Positions 17,524 to 25,503 of a stretch of DNA of 64,000 bases are shown piece after piece. The stretch is from positions 7,888 through 71,887 of the forward strand of contig DASXNY010000050.1 of the NCBI GenBank assembly GCA_036494715.1, given 5' to 3'. The first letter of the stretch is position 1. Each line of letters begins with the position of its first letter. Under the pieces are notes generated by a model, which made no database searches, was not told the origin of the DNA, and worked only from the letters and a program-made list of their open reading frames with translations. The position numbers and the translations under genes were made by a program. The stretch is from JAICJR01 sp036494715. GTDB lineage: Bacteria > Actinomycetota > Thermoleophilia > Solirubrobacterales > Thermoleophilaceae.

Positions 17524-18122
17524 GCGACGCCACCGAGACCTCGGCGGTCGCCCGGCCCATCGTCCAGAGCGGGCGCACGGCGTCGGGCTGGTGGGGCGCG
17601 GCGCTCTTCATCGCCGCGGAGGCCACGCTGTTCGGCACCCTCATCGCGACGTACTTCTACCTGCGCTTCGAGACCACGCGCTGGCCGCCGCCCGGCGTGC
17701 CGAAGCCCGAGCTCGCGCTGCCGCTGATTCTCACGGCGATCCTGGTGGCGACCACGGTGCCGGTGCTCAAGGCCGTGCAGGCGGCGCGGGCCGGCAGGGT
17801 CGGCCTGGCGTGGCTGCTCGTGTTCGCCGCGCTCGTTGTGCAGGCCGCCTACTTCGGCATCCAGGTACACGAGTTCCAGAGCGACCTGGCCAAGTTCACG
17901 CCGTCGGGCTCGGCCTACGGCTCGATCTACTTCACTCTGGTGGGCGCTCACCACGCGCACGTGGCCATCGGGCTGCTGCTCGACCTCTGGATCCTCGGCA
18001 AGCTCACGCGCGGGCTCACCAGCTACCGCCTGACGGGGCTGCGGGTCGTGGCGCTGTACTGGTGCTTCGTCAGCATTGCCGGGGTCGCGATCGTGCTGAC
18101 CCAGGTGTCGCCATCGCTATGA
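17520..18122 (+). CDS. ctaE: Cytochrome c oxidase subunit III
   Basis: 200 residues from the ATG at 17520 overlapping the subunit I stop. Five membrane helices are visible, with subunit III signatures GWWGAALFIAAEATLFGTL at the first helix, the acidic FHEFQ-like site in YFGIQVHEFQ, and VGAHHAHVAIGLLLDLW. The helix 1-2 region of seven-helix subunit III is absent, as in the short bacterial five-helix form. It stabilises the catalytic core in the membrane. It is translationally coupled to the unknown membrane protein gene downstream. Confidence 0.95.
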   Translation: MSDATETSAVARPIVQSGRTASGWWGAALFIAAEATLFGTLIATYFYLRFETTRWPPPGVPKPELALPLILTAILVATTVPVLKAVQAARAGRVGLAWLLVFAALVVQAAYFGIQVHEFQSDLAKFTPSGSAYGSIYFTLVGAHHAHVAIGLLLDLWILGKLTRGLTSYRLTGLRVVALYWCFVSIAGVAIVLTQVSPSL

Positions 18123-18490
18123 GGGCGCGCACGGAGCTCCTCCTCTGGGGCGGTGTGCTCGCGGCGCCCGCCGCCTGGACGATCGAGCACGTGCTCGGCT
18201 ACGGCGTGACCGAGGCGGCGTGCGGCACGGCAGGTGCGGGCTCGCCCGTCCCCACCCATACCTGGCTCGCGCTGGCCACCGCGCTCGGCGCGGCGCTCGC
18301 GCTGGCGGGAATCGTGGCCGCGGCGCTGTCGCTCCGGAGTGTCTGGGGGAGCGGCAACGATGCCCCGCCGCCCCCGGGCCGGATCTGGTTCATGTCGGTC
18401 TGCGGGCTCGTGCTGAGCCCGCTGTTCCTGCTGATCATCCTGCTTGACGGCATCGGCGCCCTGCTGCTCGGAGGCTGCCACCAGGGATGA
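18119..18490 (+). CDS. Unknown membrane protein in the oxidase operon
   Basis: 123 residues from the ATG at 18119, overlapping the subunit III stop by ATGA, and itself overlapping QcrC by ATGA. Three membrane helices are seen (about 7-22, 43-65 and 85-110). Two cysteines lie in the outer loop and C-terminus (EAACGTAG and LLGGCHQG). I do not recognise a family. Its position between the oxidase and bc1-type genes in an operon without gaps suggests an accessory subunit or assembly factor of the supercomplex. That role is inference from context. Confidence 0.75.
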   Translation: MRARTELLLWGGVLAAPAAWTIEHVLGYGVTEAACGTAGAGSPVPTHTWLALATALGAALALAGIVAAALSLRSVWGSGNDAPPPPGRIWFMSVCGLVLSPLFLLIILLDGIGALLLGGCHQG

Positions 18491-19284
18491 GACGGGGGCG
18501 CGCACTCATCGCCGTGGTGCTCGGCGCGCTCGCGCTCGCGGCGATCGCCCACGCCCAGCTCCCGAGCGGCATCAGCCGGCCGGCCAACGAGGCCGGCCTC
18601 TCACAACGCGATCTGGGCGGCCAGCTGTATGCGGCCAACTGCGCGTCTTGCCATGGCATCGCCGGCGAGGGCGTGCCGCAACCCGGGGGCGCGCGCGGAG
18701 CGGGCGACATCAAGGGCCAGGGACCGGCGCTGCTCGGAGTCGGCGCGCAGGCCGCCGACCTCTACCTCACCACCGGCTTCATGCCGCTCGGCAACCCCCA
18801 CGAGCAGCCGTGGCGGCGGCGCGTCCTCTTCAACCCGAGGGAGGTCAAGGCGCTCACGAGCTACGTGGCCTCGCTGGGCAAGGGCGGGCCGCCGATCCCG
18901 CACCCCTCGCCGCAATCCGGCAACGTCGCCTCGGGCCTGCGCCTGTTCACGCAGCACTGCGCCGGCTGCCACCAGGTGGTGGCCGAGGGAGGCTACGTGA
19001 CGGACGCCCGCGTGCCGCAGATCAAGAAGGACACGGCCACGCAGATCGCCGAGGCGGTGCGCGTCGGCCCCTACCTCATGCCCAAGTTCTCGCAGAAGGC
19101 GATCAGCGACCGCCAGCTCAACTCGATCGTCGCGTACATCGACGCGGTCAAGCATCCAGACGACGCGGGCGGCTGGGGCATAGGCCACATCGGACCGGTG
19201 CCCGAGGGCATCGTGGCGTGGTTCATAGCGGCGGTCGCGCTGATCGGGTTGTGCATGCTGATCGGAGAGCGGCTGCGGGCATGA
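18487..19284 (+). CDS. qcrC: Dihaem cytochrome c subunit of the bc1-type complex
   Basis: 265 residues. A signal-anchor (residues 5-22) is followed by two c-type domains with haem sites CASCHG (about residue 52) and CAGCHQ (about 158). MPLGNP and LMPKFSQ are the likely axial methionines. A C-terminal membrane helix (VAWFIAAVALIGLCMLIG) anchors it. This is the actinobacterial QcrC, which replaces both cytochrome c1 and a mobile cytochrome c and connects the quinol complex directly to the caa3 oxidase. The gene overlaps its neighbours on both sides by 4 nt. Confidence 0.95.
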   Translation: MRRGRALIAVVLGALALAAIAHAQLPSGISRPANEAGLSQRDLGGQLYAANCASCHGIAGEGVPQPGGARGAGDIKGQGPALLGVGAQAADLYLTTGFMPLGNPHEQPWRRRVLFNPREVKALTSYVASLGKGGPPIPHPSPQSGNVASGLRLFTQHCAGCHQVVAEGGYVTDARVPQIKKDTATQIAEAVRVGPYLMPKFSQKAISDRQLNSIVAYIDAVKHPDDAGGWGIGHIGPVPEGIVAWFIAAVALIGLCMLIGERLRA

Positions 19285-20273
19285 GTGTCTTCCGCAAGCT
19301 CGCCGCCGGAGTGCTGGCGCTGCGCGGCCTGGGCAGCGGACGCGGCGCGCGCGAGCCGGCCGTCCCGCCGGGCGACCCGGTTCCGCGCGCCGAGCTCGCC
19401 GTGATCGTGCTGCTGCTGCTCGCCGCGGTCTGCTCCGCGGGCTTTGTCTTCGTCTACGCCGACGACGGCATTCACCATGCCACCCAGTTCGAAGGGATCG
19501 CGCTCGCGCTCGCGCTCGCGTTTTTCGGGGCGGCGCTGATCGTCCTCGCCAAGTACTTGATCGTCAGCGAAACGCTCGAGGACGACTATCCCGAGAGCGA
19601 GCACCCGGAGGACGAGCTCGCGGTCACCAACCTCGTCCGCGACAGCGGCAGCCGCTTCACGCGCAAGCGCCTGCTGGCCGGCGCGGCCGGCCTGGCGGGT
19701 ACGGCTTTCGGGTTCGCCCTGCTCTCGCCGGTGCTGTCGCTCGGGCCGGTGCTGGACAGCAGCCTGCTGGCCGACACTCCCTGGCGGCGCGGCACCCGCC
19801 TCGTGAGCGAGGACGACGATCCGATCAGGGCCTCGGACATCGAGGAGGGCACGTTCTACACGGCGTTCGCCGACGGGGCATCCCACGACACCGTCGGCGC
19901 GCCGCTGATCGTCGTGAGGCTCCCCACAAGACAACTGCGGCTGCCGCGTGGCCGCCGTGGCTGGGCCCCGCAGGGGATCCTCGCCTACTCGAAGATCTGC
20001 ACCCACGCCGGCTGCGCGATCGCCCTCTACCGGAAGCCCACCTTCCCGGAGCTGGAGGCCAAGCCGGCATTCGTCTGCCCCTGCCACTACTCGACCTTCG
20101 ATCCGGCCACTGGCGGCACGGTGATCTTCGGGCCGGCGGGCCGCAACCTGCCGCAGCTGCCGCTTCAGATCGACGTGGACGGGCACCTGCGCGCGGCGGG
20201 CAACCTGTCCGGGCCGCCCGGCCCGTCGTGGTGGGGCGTGCGCATGTGGAAGGCGAGGTTCAAGCAGCAGTGA
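19281..20273 (+). CDS. qcrA: Rieske iron-sulfur subunit
   Basis: 330 residues from the ATG at 19281. Two or three N-terminal membrane helices are followed by a third hydrophobic segment after a Tat-like stretch (FTRKRLLAGAAGLAGTAFG). The [2Fe-2S] ligands are CTHAGC (about residue 240) and CPCHYSTFD (about 266), with the proline loop GPAGRNLPQLPL. This multi-helix form is the actinobacterial QcrA. It carries electrons from menaquinol to QcrC on the outer face. Both ends overlap neighbouring genes (ATGA upstream, GTGA downstream). Confidence 0.95.
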   Translation: MSVFRKLAAGVLALRGLGSGRGAREPAVPPGDPVPRAELAVIVLLLLAAVCSAGFVFVYADDGIHHATQFEGIALALALAFFGAALIVLAKYLIVSETLEDDYPESEHPEDELAVTNLVRDSGSRFTRKRLLAGAAGLAGTAFGFALLSPVLSLGPVLDSSLLADTPWRRGTRLVSEDDDPIRASDIEEGTFYTAFADGASHDTVGAPLIVVRLPTRQLRLPRGRRGWAPQGILAYSKICTHAGCAIALYRKPTFPELEAKPAFVCPCHYSTFDPATGGTVIFGPAGRNLPQLPLQIDVDGHLRAAGNLSGPPGPSWWGVRMWKARFKQQ

Positions 20274-21625
20274 TCTACCGCCTCGTTCGCTTCCTGGACG
20301 AGCGGAGCGGATCCGCGCCGCTCCTGCGCAAGACGCTGCGCTACGTGTTCCCGGACCACTGGTCGTTCCTGCTCGGCGAGGTGGCGCTGTACGCCTTCGT
20401 CGTGCTGGTGGCGACCGGCACCTACCTCGCGCTGTTCTTCCACCCGAGCCTGGCCGAGACGACCTACCACGGTGCGTATGCGCCGCTCAACGGGCTGAGG
20501 ATGAGCGAGGCGTACAAGTCGGCGATCGACATCTCGTTCACGGTGAAGGCGGGCCTGCTGCTCCGCCAGACCCATCACTGGGCCGCCGACGTGTTCGTTG
20601 CCGCGATCGTGATCCACCTGATGCGGATCTTCTTCACGGGCGCGTTCCGCAAGCCGCGTGAGCTCACCTACGTGATCGGCCTGCTCCTGCTGTTCACCAC
20701 GTTGCTCGAGGGCTACCTCGGCTACTCGATGGTGGACGACCTGCTGTCCGGCATCGGCCTCGCGATCGGCTACGGCGTAGCGCTGTCGATCCCGTTCGTC
20801 GGAGGCAACCTCGCGCTCCTGATCTGGGGCGCGCCCTACCCCGGCAACGAGTCGTTCGAGTCACGCATGTACATCGCCCACGTGTTCATCTTCCCGATCC
20901 TGATCGCGACGCTGATCGTCGTGCATCTCGCGCTGGTGGCCTCACGCCACCACACCCAGTTCAAGCGCACCGCGCGCGAGACGAACCGCCGGATCGTCGG
21001 CCTCCCGATGTTCCCGGCCCAGGTGCCGCGCTCGCTCGGGCTGCTCTTTGGCACGGCCGCGGTGCTGTTCGCGCTCGGCGGACTGATCCAGATCAACCCG
21101 ATCTGGCTCTGGGGCCCCTACCACCTCGCGGACGCCACCAACGGCGCGCAGCCCGACTGGTATCTCGGCTGGCTGATCGGCGCGCTGCGCCTCGTCCCCC
21201 ACTTCGACCTCACGATCGGCAGCTACACGCTCGTGCCTAACCCGTTCTGGGGCGGCGCGCTGTTCCCGCTGATCGTCCTGTTCGTGCTCGCGTCGTGGCC
21301 CTGGTTCGAGGCGCGCATCAGAGGCGACCATGGCTTCCACAACGTGCTCGACCGTCCCCGCGACGCACCGGGCCGCACAGCGTTCGGCACCGCGTTCCTG
21401 CTGTGGATCTTCCTGATCTTCTTTGCCGGCTCCGCCGACCGCACGTACCTCTTCCTCGGCTGGAGCTATCAGCTCCAAATCTGGATCTACCGGGTGCTGG
21501 TCTGGGTGCTGCCGCTCGTCGTGTTCTTCGTGGTGAGGCGCGTCTGCCGCGAGCTGCAGGCGATCGAGCGGGTGGAGCACGAGCGCGAGCTGGCCGAGGC
21601 TGAAGCGCGGACGGCCAGCGCCTAG
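20270..21625 (+). CDS. qcrB: Cytochrome b subunit of the bc1-type complex
   Basis: 451 residues from the GTG at 20270, which overlaps the QcrA stop. Haem b ligands are in HHWAADVFVAAIVIHLMR and AHVFIFPILIATLIVVHLALVASRHH. The quinol-site block after the first cytochrome b half reads LLEGYLGYSMVDDLLSGIGL, and the C-terminal half contains PDWYLGWLIGALRL in place of PEWY. Eight or more helices. It oxidises menaquinol and transfers electrons across the membrane. It ends the respiratory operon. Its TAG stop sits in a CTAG palindrome that also provides the stop of the convergent GMC gene. Confidence 0.95.
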   Translation: MIYRLVRFLDERSGSAPLLRKTLRYVFPDHWSFLLGEVALYAFVVLVATGTYLALFFHPSLAETTYHGAYAPLNGLRMSEAYKSAIDISFTVKAGLLLRQTHHWAADVFVAAIVIHLMRIFFTGAFRKPRELTYVIGLLLLFTTLLEGYLGYSMVDDLLSGIGLAIGYGVALSIPFVGGNLALLIWGAPYPGNESFESRMYIAHVFIFPILIATLIVVHLALVASRHHTQFKRTARETNRRIVGLPMFPAQVPRSLGLLFGTAAVLFALGGLIQINPIWLWGPYHLADATNGAQPDWYLGWLIGALRLVPHFDLTIGSYTLVPNPFWGGALFPLIVLFVLASWPWFEARIRGDHGFHNVLDRPRDAPGRTAFGTAFLLWIFLIFFAGSADRTYLFLGWSYQLQIWIYRVLVWVLPLVVFFVVRRVCRELQAIERVEHERELAEAEARTASA

Positions 21626-23295
21626 GCGGCCGCCGCGGCACGCCGCGGATCGACGTGCTTCGCCGCCAGCCGGCCGGCCAGCCGCGAGGCCAGCGCCATG
21701 ATCGTCAGCGCCGGGTTGGCGGATCCCTGGGTCGGCATCACGCTGCCGTCCGCGACGAACAGGTTCGGCACCTCCCATGCCTGGTGGTCGGCGTTGACCA
21801 CGCTCTCTTCCGGGTCGGCGCCCATCCGGCAGCCGCCCACCAGGTGCGCGTAGCGGTCGATCGTCAGCGTGTCCTGAGCGCCGGCGTTCTCCCAGATCTG
21901 GTCGATCACCTGCTTCGAATACGCGATGTTGGCCCGGTCGTTGTCCGACTGGGTGTAGTCGAAGCGCGGCACCGGCATGTCGAACTGGTCGAGCTCGTCC
22001 GTGAGCGTCACGCGGTTCTCCGGGTGCGGCAGCAGCTCGTTGAGGACGCCGAGCACGGTCCAGTGCACGTAGTCGCGCATGTACTCGCGCAGCGCGTAGC
22101 CCCAGTGCCCGTCGGCCAGCACGTGCTCGGCCCAGCCGATCGGCATCGGGGAGACCGTCTGGATGCTGAAGCCGCGGGCGAACCCACGCGACTCGTCAGT
22201 CTCGTAAAACTGCTCGGACGAGACCTCGGGCGGCGGGCCCTTGAACATGTGCATCGGCTGCGGGAAGCGCGCCGCGGTCTGCGAGGCGCCCTGCACCATT
22301 ACGTAGCGACCCACCTGGTCATTGGAGTTGGCGAGCCCGTCTGGGAAGCGCCTGCTGGTGGAGTTGAGGAGGAGCCGCGGGGTCTCGATCGAGTAGCCGG
22401 CAACCGCCACCGCGGCGGCGCGCTGGAAGCGCTCGCGCCCCTCGTGGATGTAGGTCACGCCATTCACACGGCCGGTCGCGCCATCGAGCTCCACACGCAC
22501 AGCCATCGACTCCGGCCGGATCTCCACCCCGTGCTCGATCGCGTCCGGAACGTGGGTGACCAGCGGACTGCCCTTGGCATTCACCTTGCAGCCCTCGAGG
22601 CAGAAGCCGCGGTAGATGCAGTGCGGCCGGTTGCCGAACGCGCCGTTGGTGATCGCCACCGGTCCCACGCGCATCTCGATGCCGCAGGCCAGCGCCCCCT
22701 TCCAGGCCACCTCGGCGGAGCCGCCGATCGGGTGCGGCCCCATCGGGTAGCCGTGCGGGTCGCCCCAGGGCCAGTGCTGGCCCGCCACCGGCAGCTCCGT
22801 CTCGCAGAGCTCGTAGTGCTCCTTCAGGTCCCAGTAGGAGATCGGCCAGTCCGCCCCCACGCCGTCGCGCGTGCGCGTCTCGAAATCGGACGGGTGGAAG
22901 CGCGGGGCGTAGCCCGCGTAGTGCACCATCGAGCCGCCCACCCCGTGGCCCGAGTTGTTCTTGCCCATCTCCACGGGGTCCTCGCCGCCGACGATGCGCT
23001 TGTCGGTCCAGAACAGCTTGTGCGAGCCGGCCTCGTCGGACACCCAGTCGCGGTCGGGATCCCAGAACGGGCCGCGCTCGAGCACCACCACCCGCCAGCC
23101 CTTGCGCGCGAGGCGCTGGGCCAGCACGGCGCCGCCGGCGCCACAGCCGACGATCAGGAGGTCCACCTCGTCCTGGTTGCCGTAGCGAGCCATGCGATCG
23201 ACGTTCGGCACGCCGCGCTTGTGCGGATGGAGCAGGAAGGCCGAGTCGTTGTCCGGCGGGCGCAGCGAACCCTTGAGGAGCTCGCGCGCCCTCAC
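21622..23295 (-). CDS. GMC-family oxidoreductase (gluconate 2-dehydrogenase-like flavoprotein)
   Basis: 557 residues. The FAD-binding motif IVGCGAGGAVLAQRLARKGW is near residue 47. The GMC C-terminal block is LVGGCRMG and LFVADGSVMPTQGSANPALTIMALA. CIYRGFCLEGC has three cysteines typical of the gluconate/sorbitol dehydrogenase branch. It oxidises a sugar, sugar acid or other alcohol. It overlaps the small-subunit gene upstream by ATGA, so the two form one enzyme. There is no cytochrome c subunit gene and no Tat signal on this protein. The small subunit also lacks an obvious Tat signal, so localisation is uncertain. Confidence 0.9.
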   Translation of the reverse strand: MRARELLKGSLRPPDNDSAFLLHPHKRGVPNVDRMARYGNQDEVDLLIVGCGAGGAVLAQRLARKGWRVVVLERGPFWDPDRDWVSDEAGSHKLFWTDKRIVGGEDPVEMGKNNSGHGVGGSMVHYAGYAPRFHPSDFETRTRDGVGADWPISYWDLKEHYELCETELPVAGQHWPWGDPHGYPMGPHPIGGSAEVAWKGALACGIEMRVGPVAITNGAFGNRPHCIYRGFCLEGCKVNAKGSPLVTHVPDAIEHGVEIRPESMAVRVELDGATGRVNGVTYIHEGRERFQRAAAVAVAGYSIETPRLLLNSTSRRFPDGLANSNDQVGRYVMVQGASQTAARFPQPMHMFKGPPPEVSSEQFYETDESRGFARGFSIQTVSPMPIGWAEHVLADGHWGYALREYMRDYVHWTVLGVLNELLPHPENRVTLTDELDQFDMPVPRFDYTQSDNDRANIAYSKQVIDQIWENAGAQDTLTIDRYAHLVGGCRMGADPEESVVNADHQAWEVPNLFVADGSVMPTQGSANPALTIMALASRLAGRLAAKHVDPRRAAAAA

Positions 23296-23903
23296 TCGAG
23301 CCCGCGCTCTCGCACGTCCTTCACCGGATCGAGGTCAAACGCCGGCTTGGGCTCCCAGCCCTCCATCTTTCCGACCCCGAGCGCCGCGTAGCCGCGCGGG
23401 TAGGCGGGACCGCCGAAGCCGATCTCGTTCCAGGCCCAGGGGTGCGAGTAGAACGCCGCGAGGATCGCTCGGGTGACGACCTTCCAGGCCTTCGACACGT
23501 CGAGCGACTGCCAGGCCTCGCCCTTGAGCTCGCCCTTCGAGAAGCGCTTCACGATCTCGCGCTGGGTCTCGGGCGTGGCCTCCGCGAAGCCGCTCGCCAC
23601 CTCATCGAGACCGCGCGCCACGATCCGCCACAGATCGCGGTCGTCCGGCATGCCCGCGTACTGGTAGCCGTCGAGTTGGCCCGCGCTGAACTTGGCGTCG
23701 ATCATCCCCAGCACCGGGATGCGCGGCTCGCCGTCCTGAGCGGTCACCACGTCGCAGAAGGCCTTCAGCGTGCGCCGCTCGTCCGCGTCCTCGAAGAAGC
23801 GAAAGGGCGGTTCCTCCACCCGCGCGAGGACGACCTCCCGCGTCACGTCATCCCAGTGATGCGCCTGCGAAAGAACGTCCCAATCCGGATAACGCCCATG
23901 CAT
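23292..23903 (-). CDS. Gluconate 2-dehydrogenase subunit 3 family protein
   Basis: 203 residues from the ATG at 23903 (MHGRYPDWDVL). Family features are FFEDADERRTLKAFCDVVTAQDGEPRIPVLGMID near the start and WNEIGFGGPAYPRGYAALG near the end. Subunit 3 accompanies GMC dehydrogenases and is needed for their activity or export. Here it sits directly before the GMC gene with a 4-nt overlap. A Tat signal peptide, which usually carries the complex across the membrane, is not evident. The substrate is not known. Confidence 0.87.
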   Translation of the reverse strand: MHGRYPDWDVLSQAHHWDDVTREVVLARVEEPPFRFFEDADERRTLKAFCDVVTAQDGEPRIPVLGMIDAKFSAGQLDGYQYAGMPDDRDLWRIVARGLDEVASGFAEATPETQREIVKRFSKGELKGEAWQSLDVSKAWKVVTRAILAAFYSHPWAWNEIGFGGPAYPRGYAALGVGKMEGWEPKPAFDLDPVKDVRERGLE

Positions 23904-23940
23904 CTGCGGCGTGGTTCCTTCCCGCTGACGCGGAAGCCCC

Positions 23941-23961
23941 TGCGACCTGCGACCTGCGACC
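23941..23961. repeat. Heptanucleotide tandem repeat, three copies
   Basis: TGCGACC is repeated three times without a break in the 65-nt gap between the subunit 3 gene and the membrane protein gene. It is a short tract prone to slippage; no function is apparent. Confidence 0.7.
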
Positions 23962-23968
23962 TCCGGCC

Positions 23969-24400
23969 TCACTTTTCCCTCCTCGCCACCGCCGCCACCA
24001 ATCCCATCCCGCCAACCAGCGCCAGCGATCCCGGCGCCAGCAGTGGTGGTCCCATCACGAGGTTGTAGGTGGGCTCGGAGAAGCCGCCTGGTTTGCGCGC
24101 CACGCCACGGATGTGGGTGATCACGCCGATGACGCCGTCGAGCGCATAGAGCGCCGACACCGCGGGCAGCGTGGTCCGGGCGTGCCGTTCGCTGAACACG
24201 CCGGCCACGCCGGCCGCTGTGAGGGGAGGAGTGAGTGCGATCGGCGTCCACATCCACTTGTCGCCGAACGAGCCCTTGTAGTGCTCGAGGTAGATCTCGA
24301 AGCCGAGCCCGACCGCGCTCACTGCCGTGAGGGCGGAGAGCGTCTTCTGGAAGCGGCCGGTCAGCAGGTTGCGCCGCGCGTGCGCGAGACCCTTCTTCAC
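23969..24400 (-). CDS. Unknown four-helix membrane protein
   Basis: 143 residues from the GTG at 24400, which overlaps the stop of the enolase-superfamily gene (GTGA). Four hydrophobic segments are separated by short loops, with conserved-looking pieces YLEHYKGSFGDKWMWTP and ITHIRGVARKPGGFSEPTYNLVMGPP. The ending AVARREK is short and basic. I do not recognise a named family. It is encoded between the enolase-superfamily gene and the GMC dehydrogenase pair. It may be a membrane partner of the dehydrogenase, for example for electron delivery, but no cofactor-binding motif is visible. Confidence 0.7.
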   Translation of the reverse strand: MKKGLAHARRNLLTGRFQKTLSALTAVSAVGLGFEIYLEHYKGSFGDKWMWTPIALTPPLTAAGVAGVFSERHARTTLPAVSALYALDGVIGVITHIRGVARKPGGFSEPTYNLVMGPPLLAPGSLALVGGMGLVAAVARREK

Positions 24401-25503
24401 AGCCCGTACTCCTCGGCGACGTCGCGGCGCAGCTCGAGCCCGAGGCCTGGCCGAGACGGGTCGGGACAGAGCGCGCCACCCTCGGGGGACAGCACGCCGT
24501 CGAACAGGAGCGACTCGATGCGCACGTGGTCGTGGAAGTACTCGAGGTGCGCGAGCGTCTCCATCGCGCAGCACGCGTGCGCGGAGATCGCGGGGGCGCA
24601 GTGGGCCGAGAACGGGATCGAGCGCGCCTTGCAGACGGCGTCCACCCGCAAGAGGCCGGTGATGCCGCCGCAACGCGTCACGTCGGCCTGCTGGATGTCC
24701 ACACAGTCCGCCATCCGCGCGAAATAGGGAAGGTCCCAGCCGTACTCGCCGGCGGCCACGCACATGCCGCCAGGGCCGCGGTCGCGCAGCAACCGCAACC
24801 CGTCGAGGTCGTCGGAGCTCACCGGCTCCTCGACATAGGTCACGTCGAACTCCTCGCGGAAGCGCTCCATCCAGCCGAGCGCCTGCTTGCGCTGCCAGGC
24901 GCCGTTGGCGTCCACCATCAGCCCGACGTTCGGGCCGACCGCGCCGCGGGCGGCGCGCACGCGGCCGATGTCGGCGTCCGGGTCGCGCCCCACCTTCATC
25001 TTCACGCGCGGGATCCCGTCCCCGGCCCAGCCGCCGAGCTGCTCAACGAGCCGCTCGTTGGAGTACGAGGTAAAGCCGCCGCTGCCGTACACGGGCACCT
25101 CAGCGTGGAAGCGGCCGAGCAGGTCGGCGAGCGCGACGCCGAGCAGCTTGGCCTTGAGATCCCACAGGGCGATGTCCACCGCGGATATCGCCATCGCAGC
25201 GAGCGCCTGCTGGCCGAGGTTACGCACCTGCTGCTGCATCGCCGCCCAGGCGGCCTGTGGCGACAATGCGTCGAGCCCGTGGACGACGCCCGCGAGCTTG
25301 CCCTCGACCAGCGTCGCCGCAGCCCGATCGGAGTACGTGAAGCCGAGCCCGCGCTCGCCGCCGGCGGCGACCTCGACCAGCACCAGCGTCGTGGAGTCCC
25401 ATTCGAGGGTGCCGTCCGACTCGGGTGCGTCCGTCGGAATCTCGTAGGCGGAAACCGCGACGCGTTCGATCGCGGCGTCGACCGCCATGCTCGTGGCCGC
25501 CAT
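24397..25503 (-). CDS. Mandelate racemase/muconate lactonizing enzyme family protein
   Basis: 368 residues of the enolase superfamily. The catalytic KxK is VKMKVG (Lys168, Lys170), and the metal ligands are Asp198 (VDANGAW), the Glu in YVEEPVSSDD (about 225) and Glu253 (AGEYGWD). The C-terminal histidine lies in SAHCAPAISAH. This set matches sugar-acid dehydratases or racemases of the mandelate racemase subgroup. The ThDP enzyme upstream and the GMC dehydrogenase downstream on the same strand suggest a route from an oxidised sugar through a dehydrated 2-keto acid, but the exact substrate is unknown. Confidence 0.88.
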   Translation of the reverse strand: MAATSMAVDAAIERVAVSAYEIPTDAPESDGTLEWDSTTLVLVEVAAGGERGLGFTYSDRAAATLVEGKLAGVVHGLDALSPQAAWAAMQQQVRNLGQQALAAMAISAVDIALWDLKAKLLGVALADLLGRFHAEVPVYGSGGFTSYSNERLVEQLGGWAGDGIPRVKMKVGRDPDADIGRVRAARGAVGPNVGLMVDANGAWQRKQALGWMERFREEFDVTYVEEPVSSDDLDGLRLLRDRGPGGMCVAAGEYGWDLPYFARMADCVDIQQADVTRCGGITGLLRVDAVCKARSIPFSAHCAPAISAHACCAMETLAHLEYFHDHVRIESLLFDGVLSPEGGALCPDPSRPGLGLELRRDVAEEYGL

